From the NCBI GenBank assembly GCA_037833965.1, contig AP031354.1, positions 11,510,001-11,574,000 of the forward strand: 64,000 bases of DNA, in the 5' to 3' direction. Position numbers and translations under genes: made by a program. Under the pieces are notes generated by a model. It searched no databases and was not told the origin of the DNA. It saw only the letters and a program-made list of their open reading frames with translations. Below, in pieces: positions 56,770 to 64,000 of this stretch (position 1 is the first letter of the stretch; each line of letters opens with the position of its first letter). The stretch comes from Marchantia polymorpha subsp. ruderalis (taxonomy: Eukaryota > Streptophyta > Marchantiopsida > Marchantiales > Marchantiaceae).

Positions 56770-59166
56770 TGTGAGCCTAAACTCCCCACCCTTCAGCGTT
56801 TGTAGTCCAGGTGGGGGTTCGAGCTCCCATAATCTAACTTCTCTGATTTCGACCATGTGGTCAAAGTGTATTCAAGACAATGAGATCATGAACATTTGCT
56901 CTTTCACAGACAAATTATCTAGAACTGAAATTAATAACTTGCTGTCTGCTATCTCCACAAGAGCAGCAGACAAGCTCTTTGTTACATAAAGATCTAACCC
57001 AACTCTGGGTGACTTTCTCAATACCCCAGCCGCTGTGGTCTATCCTAGCTCTGAGTTCCACTCCCAATTCCTACTTGGATTTCAGTGTCGATTTCTCAGC
57101 TTCCACCTTCAGACCCCACCAGATTCCTCTCTTAGATGCAACTCTCCCTTTTCAGTTTCAATTTCAGATCCCGACTTTCAGATTTCAGTCTCAGATTTCG
57201 CTTCACTCTCAGCTCCCATTCTCAGGTCTTCCACTCGGATTTCAGCTCCCACTCACAGATTACACTTCAATCTCAGATCCCACTCTCAGATCTTCCACTC
57301 AGATTTCAGCTCCCACTCACAGATTACACTTCAATCTCAGATCCCACTCACAGATGACACTTCGATCTCAGCTCCCGATCTCAGATTACACTTCAATCTC
57401 AGATCCCACTCACAGATTACACTTCAATCTCAGATCTCACACACAGATGACACTTCGATCTCAGCTCCCAATCTAATTTCACTCCACGATACCACTCTTC
57501 ACCCACGAGAGGTTGCTTTCTCCTACTTCGAACTCATCACACTTCCCTCCTAATCCTCACCACTTCCCTGCGAAAATCACTCACGTCCACACTCTATCCT
57601 CCTACCGAACCCACCAGCGTCTCCACACAATGGCACACCACACGATCTCTATCCCCAGGCCGAAAATTCCTCTCCAACGTTTAAGGGCCGAGTCACCCAC
57701 AGCCCGCGATGATGGGCAACGGCCTGGCTCCCATGTGCAACTTCATGCCCCACGCTGCCACACCTGTACAGTCTTTATTTAAGATCACGTCAACATCCGC
57801 CGTCCGAAATTGTCTTCCGCGCACCGCCGAAGGCATCCCCCCGCCGAAGACACTCTTCTACACCTTTGCCTATCAATAACAGTCACCCCGACGCCCATAA
57901 CTCACGGATCCCTGCTTCGTTTGCAACGTTCTTGGGCTCGTTGGAATAACCGTGTTGTGGTCTTTCCAACGAGCCCCTAATCAAGTCAAACCGATGAGAA
58001 TTGAGAAAGTAATCACTGTTTTACTCTTCCGCCGAAGGCATTTGCCTATGCACTCGCAGGCGTTCGCGTCCGTGCCGTAGGCCGCCCGCCTGTGCACAGG
58101 CCGCCCGCCTTTGCACAGGCGTCCGCGTCCGCTCCGCAGGCGTCCGCCTGTGCACAGGCCGAAGGCCCCTCTAACTGTTAGCGCCGAAGGCCCCCCTATA
58201 TGTTAACGCCGAAGGCCTCTCTCCACACCGTGACAGCCGCTTTCGACGCTCATAACTCAGTGATTACTCATCCGTTTCAAGAGATCTTGGTCTCGTTGGA
58301 ACCAGCGCGTCGAGTTCTTTCCAACGACACCCGAATCAAGTCAACCCGCTAAGAATTGAAAAAGATATGCTGGTTTTACTGCTTCGCCGAAGGCCTGCAA
58401 CCGCCGAAGGCGTGCGTCCGCGTATCGGACAAAAGTTGATCTCCCTTCCGAGTAGGCGGAATTCCCGCTAGAGGCGAACTCCTTCCGCCGAAGGTGAACG
58501 TCTACATATCTTCCGATAGTCATAACTCCCTCAGTCCTCATCCGTTCCAAGCGTTCTTGGGCTCGTTGGAACGAGCGTCGCGAGGTCTTTCCAACGAGAC
58601 CCCAACCAACACAAACCGTTAAGAATTGATAACGTTATGTTGATTTTACCCTTCCGCCGAAGGCCTGCCTGTGCACAGGCCGCCTACTCGCAACCCGCCT
58701 GTGCACAGGCCGTCCGCCTTTGCACAGGCGGACGCGTCCTCGTTGCATAGGCCGCCTACGTGCAGGTCGCCTTGGGCCGAAAGCCTCTCTATATCAGAAA
58801 CTTCCGCCGCTCCTAACTCGGTGATGTCTCATCCGTTTCAAGAGTTCTTGGTCTCGTTGGAACGAGCGTCGCGAGCTCTTTCCAACAAGACCCTAATTGA
58901 GTCAAGGCGTCACACATTGAAAACGTTATGAGAGTTTCACTCCTTCGCCGAAGGCCTTTCCCTGAAGGGACTTCACCGAAGGCACTTCGCCGAAGACCTT
59001 GCCCCGAAGGCCCCCTTCCGCACCTTGTGCCCCCTAACCATCACACCAACTCCTAATCTTGCAGAAACTTTCAGAAAACCCCAAGCATAATTTTGCAAGA
59101 GCTTAAATCCAAGCTTTTAACTCTCGTAAGGGTAAAAAGACATGTGAGCACAGTTTTGTGCTCACA
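56770..59166 (-). repeat. element C 5' LTR
   Basis: 2,397 bp with the same hairpin end (59143-59166), four stem-loop modules and tandem array as its partner. Single-base differences are few; most divergence is in copy number of repeats. A TATA-like TTAAATAAAGA lies near 57773-57783 (minus). Confidence 0.92.
57880..58940 (-). repeat. four stem-loop modules in the C 5' LTR
   Basis: Stems at about 57934-57975, 58289-58330, 58559-58602 and 58850-58892. They match one-to-one with the copies in the 3' LTR, so the array predates insertion. Confidence 0.85.
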
Positions 59167-59626
59167 GACGTCAAAACCCTATTTCGCCTATGCGTAGGCG
59201 AACTTCCCTCGCCTATGCGTAGACGAAGGTCTTCGTACCTTTCGACCGTCACAACTCCCTGAGTCCTGATCCGTTCCAGGCGTTCTTGGGCTCGTTAGAA
59301 CCAGCGCGTCGAGCTCTTTCCAACGAGGCCCTAACCAAGTCAAGGCGTTTGGAAATTGATTAGATTCTGAGGGATTTCTCTAGCGCCGAAGGCGGATTTT
59401 GCGCCTTGCGCCGAAGGGGCACTCCTTCAGAGCCCGTCGTTTAGGGCGGCGTCTGTCCTAGACGTTGCGCCCAACTCCTGGATTCTACGAGATTCTTTGA
59501 GATTCTCCGAGATCATCCAGTTTCACTCTATTTTGATGCACCGATGGCTATTTACACTGCTGCCGCGGTACAGTTTTCCAAAAATGTTTAAAATTCCGCA
59601 AAAATACCAAAAGTGGGGTACCACAT
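59167..59626 (-). mobile_element. E2, 5' end
   Basis: It starts with the second GACGT copy, so it continues E2 from 48056. It holds one stem-loop module (stem about 59288-59331) and ends at TGTGGTACCCCACTTTTGG (minus). The flank to the right is TTGAC, which does not match TCAAG at E2's other end. See the inversion. Confidence 0.88.
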
Positions 59627-60231
59627 TGACCTTGGGGGATTTTCCACTTTCGGAAGTTCAATTCAAGAAGTTTTATCTTTTTGCGCGTTTGTGTCTTTCG
59701 TTCTGTCACTGCGCAAGAGGGGTTATAGATTGTCAAAGTTACTGGAGCCTAGAGCCGAAGGCATTCGTCCGAGCATTCTAAGCTAACGTAGTCTAGTCAG
59801 GATCTAAGCAAGTTCGGACTTACACCTTCGGACAATTTTCCATGTTTGTATTCCTTCGGGATTTCCCCCTTGAATACCAAAGTGAAGTTTTGTTAACTTC
59901 GGAGTGAGAGTTGGTTGAATTCAGGTTGAGTGTGTTACGCTGTGTGGTAATCTACTTTTTGTTTTTGTGCGGAATTTAAAACAATTTTGGAGAACAGTAC
60001 CGCAGCAGCCGGGTAAATGGTGATCGGTACATTTAAATAGAGTGAAGATGGATAATCGCGGGTCTCGTATGATCTCGTAAAATCCAGGGGTTGGGCGCAA
60101 TGTCCAGAGCAGGCGCCCCAACCTGAACAATCAATTCTGAAGGAGATCTCCTTCGGCGCAAGGCGCATAATCCGCCTTCGGCTCTAGGGAAATCCCTCAC
60201 AGCTTATTCAATTCACAACGCCTCGACTTGG
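59627..60231 (-). other. inverted 605-bp segment: pieces of E5 and E6
   Basis: Read in reverse complement, 59943-60231 is the missing 5' end of E6 (continuing 37835) and 59627-59942 is the missing middle of E5 (continuing 33769). The E6/E5 boundary carries CAGCG, E6's target sequence. The segment is bordered by E2 and D, two E copies in opposite orientation. No gene lies in it. Confidence 0.9.
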
Positions 60232-62998
60232 TGTGGTACCCCACTTTTGGTATTTTTGCGGAATTTAAAACATTTTTGGAAAACTGTACCGCGGCAGCCG
60301 TGTAAATAGCCATCGGTGAATCAAAATAGAGTGAAACTGGATGATCTCGGAGAACCTCGAAGAATCTCGACAGTGAGAGCGTCAAGGTAACGAAGCATGA
60401 CGAAGCCTCCTTCGTGGAATTATTCAAGCGAGAGAGGTCTTCCAAGAACGGGTACAAAGGACCCGCGACTACAAAGATCGTTTCCGCAGGACCATAGCGA
60501 TGGCGCTGCTGCAATTGTTGCAGCCGCACCGCACAACGTACATCACGTTGTGGCAGGTGTCCTTCGTGGAGCTCATCTTGGCCGGAGCTCCAGTTCACTG
60601 GTCGCGTATCCTGCATAGGGTGATGCGACAGCATGCGTTTGAGGAGCGGGGAGGAACTCTCAATCACCTCTCCCCCTTCTTGATATATTTTTTTCGGGAG
60701 ATGAATTGTTTCACCGCGGCGGAGCGTGCTCGATTTCCGCCATTGTCAGTCGACCATCCCGGGAGGTATGTGCGGGATAACGAGGTAGACACTTATGCGG
60801 AGGACTCACTGACTTCCACTCCACTGACTCAACAGGATGTGGGGAGAGACACATCCGCAGCGCGAGTGCCGCGGAAGCGAAGATGGAGAGAGGAACCGGA
60901 AAAAGAGCAACGTCGAGAATCTGTTGCTCTCACTCGGAAGCGGCCACTTCACGAAGTCTGCAGCCGGCCGAAGCAGAAGGCGCGCAGGCTTTTGTTACCA
61001 ACCAGCAGCGCGGAAACGGCGACGATCGCCACAGAGAAAGGAAGTCCGTCCCCGAAGAAGGATGGGACTACGCGGACGGCCGAAGGGGCGGTAGACCACC
61101 CTACGCCTTCGGCGGAAGAGAGACGACCTTCGGGTCAGGAGTTACCACGTGCGGCGCGGATGAGTGTGCCGCCTACGCATAAGCGACTCCCTGTGGATAG
61201 GCGACCCCTTGCGGACGTGGATTTGTGCCTACGCATAGGCGGCCGCCTACACATAGGCAGGACTCACCCCCGGTACAACGCAGGAAGGGGAAGGAGCCGG
61301 CGGAAGATCCGCCTTCGGCTCAAGGGCCTTCGGGACAAGGCCCTCCGGCGGAAAGAGCGCCGGGATTTGCGCCTTCGGCGCCAGGGCCTTCGAGCCAGCA
61401 AGTTACAACCAGAGAGCTGGCGGAAGCCGCGCCTTCGGCGGAAGGGCCTTCGGGCCAAGGGACATCGGGCGGGCCGCCTTCGGCTCTATCGCCTTCGGCG
61501 GTAGACGCCTTCGGCACTGTGCCTTCGGCGGATGAAGCGCCGGGAATTGCGCCTACGCGTAGGCTGGACGCATCCCTCGCGCAGGACCTAAGGGTGGAGC
61601 AGGACCGATCGGTGGAGCGGGACCTAACGGAGGAGCGGATTGTCTGTCCGCAGGATGAAATTCGTGCGCGCGATGCACAATTACACCCTGCGCAGGTACA
61701 TTCCGCACGATCGCCTTCGGCGGTAGACGCCGGCGGCGAAGAAGTTACAGTCGCGGCACGACAAGCGGACGATGGGGATGTGGCACGGCCGCATTCACCC
61801 ACCGCCTTGGACATTTTAGCAGGGAGCAGCGAGGCTGCAGGAGCGCCATCGGCGGCAGAACACGCAGACAACTCACAGCCCCACTTAAGCCAGTCGCCGA
61901 CGCAATCAATGGCGACCGAAATCCTCAAATCGGAGGATGATGAAGAAGGAGGGTCCGCGGAATCAGTGTCGGGATCGGGATCCACCGAGGAGGAGGAAGA
62001 GGAGGAATTAATTGGAGCACCGGCGGCGGCGCTCTAAAGTAGTTCAAGGCGTCTTGCCTTGGGATTTTTCCAGTTTCGGAAGTGCAGATCAGGATCTCAT
62101 TTTCTCTGCGTGTTTGTGTCCTTAGTTCTGTCACCATGCACGAGGAGCTACACCTTGGCGGTCCGCATTGCGTAGCTGAAGGCCTTTGGCCGAATGTTCA
62201 GAGCTAGTACATTGGTTAGAGACTTGAGTAGTTCGGATCTACACCTGCGGGTGATTGCTGATGCTCAGAGCCAGTGACTAGTTAGATACTTGAATAATTT
62301 CGCCCCTACACCTTCGAGTGTTTGTTCTTGATTGTACTCCTTCTGGATTTTTCCCCTGAATGCCAAAGTGAAGTTTTGCTACTTCGTGTAAGCCTTGGTT
62401 GTAAATTCAGGTTACGTTGCAGCAGGTGCCTTCAGGGTAACCCCTGTAGTATTTCTGGGAATGACATGTGCCTAAGAATTCAAACTCTTCAATAGACTGT
62501 TATGGTGTGTTACTGGAATGTTTCTCAGTGAGTCCTTTCGTGCGGACCTGTGTTCTCTGCGCGTTTTGTGAGTTGAGAGTGTTGTTCACCGCGTATGAGT
62601 GACTTCAATCCGAAGTAGGAAGTCCAACCCGGGTTCCCTAAGCTAGCAGAAAGCTAGTGGGAGGGTTGTAAAAGCCGGAGTTGGGAGTCACTACCCGCAG
62701 CTTTGCTGAGTGCTCGCGAGAGACTTTCCCCCTGAAATCTTAAGTAGAGGTCCTAACGGATCTTTGGGTTGTGTTTCTGTAGTTTCAGGTGTGTGTGTGT
62801 GTTACGCTGCACTGTGCGATCTCCGAGTGCGCTCCGAGTGGACACTTGCAGTATTTCTGGGAGTGACAGTCGCCTGAGAATTCAAACTCCTCAATAGTCT
62901 GTTAAATGTGACACTTTGTACCCTGTGTGTTCCTCTGTCCCTGTGGGTTCGACCTTTCTACCACTATATTGCAGTTTAGCCTTTAGTGGGTTATTACA
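60232..62998 (+). mobile_element. D: shortened E unit in plus orientation
   Basis: It starts TGTGGTACCCCACTTTTGG and ends TAGTGGGTTATTACA. Most of the leader and the first 170 or so codons are deleted (junction near 60370), and the coiled-coil end of the ORF is deleted (junction near 62037). Flanks CTTGG and GTCAA do not match each other. Each pairs with the inverted flank of E2 instead. D is therefore a recombinant. Confidence 0.88.
60500..62037 (+). pseudogene. D-copy E ORF, truncated at both ends
   Basis: Open from MALLQLLQPHRTTYITLWQ through the HWSRILHRVMRQHAFEE and NHLSPFLIYFF segments and the Pro/Ala-rich middle to EEEEEELIGAPAAAL. It then stops because tail DNA is joined directly. 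Upstream, codons from SESVKV on are present but shifted by two extra bases near 60448. No coiled coil remains. Confidence 0.85.
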
Positions 62999-63153
62999 GT
63001 CAACGCCTTAGACTACTTTATACAATCTAAAATCCTAACTACCTAACACTCTACCTCATCGGCTATGCCTCCTATGAGTCGGCCGACGATCCACTAATTC
63101 CCTACCCGTCCACTCGTCTGCTCTCCTATGCAGTCCGAGCCGCCGCAACACTC
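62999..63153 (-). mobile_element. E5, continuation (tail and ORF C-terminus)
   Basis: After the target copy GTCAA it continues E5's tail (CGCCTTAGACTACTTTATAC) and then the last ORF codons (LRRLGLHRRADEWTGREL, minus). It is interrupted near 63154 by E9. Confidence 0.75.
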
Positions 63154-64000
63154 TGGGTAATCCATTTTTTGTTTTTGTGCGGAATTCAAACATTTTTGGA
63201 AAACAAATACCGCGGCAGCAACTGTAAACAATAATCGTTACATAAAATAGAGTCAAAAGGGAGAATCGCGGGTCACAGAGAATCTAGGAGTTGGGATGGG
63301 GGGGGCTAGGCCGAGGTCCAGCGCCTTGGACGGAGCAGACGGTTCCTGCTGGGGAGAGCGCCTTTGGCAACAGGTCCTTTTGTGAGGTGTCTTCGGCGAT
63401 GCGCCTTCGGCACAAGCAGAAGGAAGCGTCTTCGGCGCAGACGCCTCCAAAAGATCTGTCGCTGAAGACGTACAAACCATTCGCGGCAAGCACCTTCGTC
63501 ATAGGGAAAAACAACCTTGTCATTTTGTTCGACTTCGGCCGTACGCCTTCGGCGTTAAGTTCCTTCGCCCTAACACCTTCGGCACTAGCGCCGCCTTCGT
63601 CGATAGGTTTCGCCTTTGGCTTAAGGAAGGCCTTCGCCTCTAGGATTCTCCTTCGGTGGAAAAATGCACCTTCGGAGGAGAAAGAAAAGACAAAGGAGTC
63701 GGCGGAAGTCCGTACCTTCGCCGCGAGCGCCTTCGGAGGTAGACGCCTTTGGCGGTACGAGAGCAGAGAACAGCGTCGGCGGAAATCGGCGGAATCAAGA
63801 TTGAACGTACACGCGTGGAAGTCCGCACAACGGCGGAGCGTGAATTCGAGTGTGCGAATTGGGCCGTTACGCCTCCGCGCCGGCATCGCATTCAAGCGGG
63901 CCGCAAACAATCCAAGTGTCGAACGTTGAGCGATCTTGATTGCCGAAAGAAAGAACTCGCCCTCACTCTTACTCTCGCATTTTCAATTTTGCATCCGCCG
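63154..64000 (+). mobile_element. E9: 5' leader of another E unit, plus orientation
   Basis: It begins with a damaged E start (GGGTAATCCATTTTTTG), then AATACCGCGGCAGC and a leader with many GCCTTCGGC motifs. It reaches the segment just before the expected ORF start and runs off the window. Open frames across it are products of the repeated motif and are not supported as genes. Confidence 0.75.

Larger units (their letters stand above)
48057..59166 (-). mobile_element. element C: 11.1-kb gypsy-type LTR retrotransposon nested in E2
   Basis: LTRs are at 48057-50646 and 56770-59166. The perfect target duplication GACGT is at 48052-48056 and 59167-59171. On the minus strand the order is LTR, PBS, gag-protease, RT-RNase H, integrase, LTR. 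The gene order is Ty3/gypsy. The long LTRs, the two-cluster zinc region and the PBS suggest a Tat/Athila-like rather than a chromovirus lineage, and no chromodomain is seen. No clear polypurine tract precedes the 3' LTR. Stops and an integrase deletion make it inactive. B is a deletion derivative of the same family. Confidence 0.94.

Noticed and set aside
60232-62998. D as an independent simple insertion
   Set aside because: Its flanks CTTGG and GTCAA do not match. Each matches E2's opposite flank when inverted.
63291-63929. 212-codon frame near the right end as a gene
   Set aside because: It is the motif-rich leader of an E unit; open frames on both strands overlap fully and have no domain.

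Overview
The window looks like transposon-rich nuclear DNA of a land plant. The reasons are chromodomain-bearing Ty3/gypsy elements, an initiator-Met-type primer binding site, plant-style LTR promoters and one intron-containing cellular gene. That gene joins a SERAC1-like alpha/beta-hydrolase to ARM-like repeats. A similar hydrolase module heads the hydrolase-NBS-LRR (HNL) receptors reported from liverworts, so a bryophyte is a reasonable guess, but the sequence does not prove it. I see no rRNA, tRNA, CRISPR array or bacterial gene.

Layout. 1-2300 is AT-rich intergenic DNA with no convincing gene. 2304-5662 holds the hydrolase-ARM gene, preceded by a tandemly duplicated intron-exon unit. 5703-11757 is a complete but dead chromovirus (A1). 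12370-22490 is a three-deep nest: old chromovirus A3, interrupted by inverted copy A2 (TSD ACCCG), itself interrupted by a 2.26-kb deletion derivative B (TSD CTCTT) of a second gypsy family. 22540-25051 is a decayed relative (E0) of a multicopy ORF family, followed by a solo LTR (F, 25377-26148).

From 26367 to the end nearly everything belongs to one repeat family, called E here, plus one 11.1-kb gypsy element of B's family (C, 48057-59166, TSD GACGT). Complete E units are about 5.3 kb, start TG and end CA, make 5-bp target duplications, have no terminal direct repeats, and carry one ORF of about 1,000 codons (globular N-terminus, low-complexity middle, coiled-coil C-terminus). E3 (27578-32908) is intact. 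E1 (39738-45121) is complete with one frameshift. E1 and C both sit inside E2, E2 sits inside E6, and E6 sits inside E5. The arrangement, the distal TATA box and the U5-like tail suggest that E units are solo LTRs with a protein gene in U3.

Three things stand out. (1) A 605-bp segment (59627-60231) has been inverted by recombination between two E copies in opposite orientation. Swapped target duplications at E2, D and E6 show this. (2) A stem-loop module of about 110 bp recurs in the LTRs of the B/C gypsy family and in E, always in the same orientation relative to transcription. (3) The E and C sequences are peppered with short palindromes (GCCTRYGCRYAGGC types and GCCGAAGGC), whose two arms change together between copies.

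Most element genes are broken by stops or frameshifts. The likely functional coding sequences are the hydrolase-ARM gene (its 3' end looks lost) and the 1,020-codon ORF of E3.
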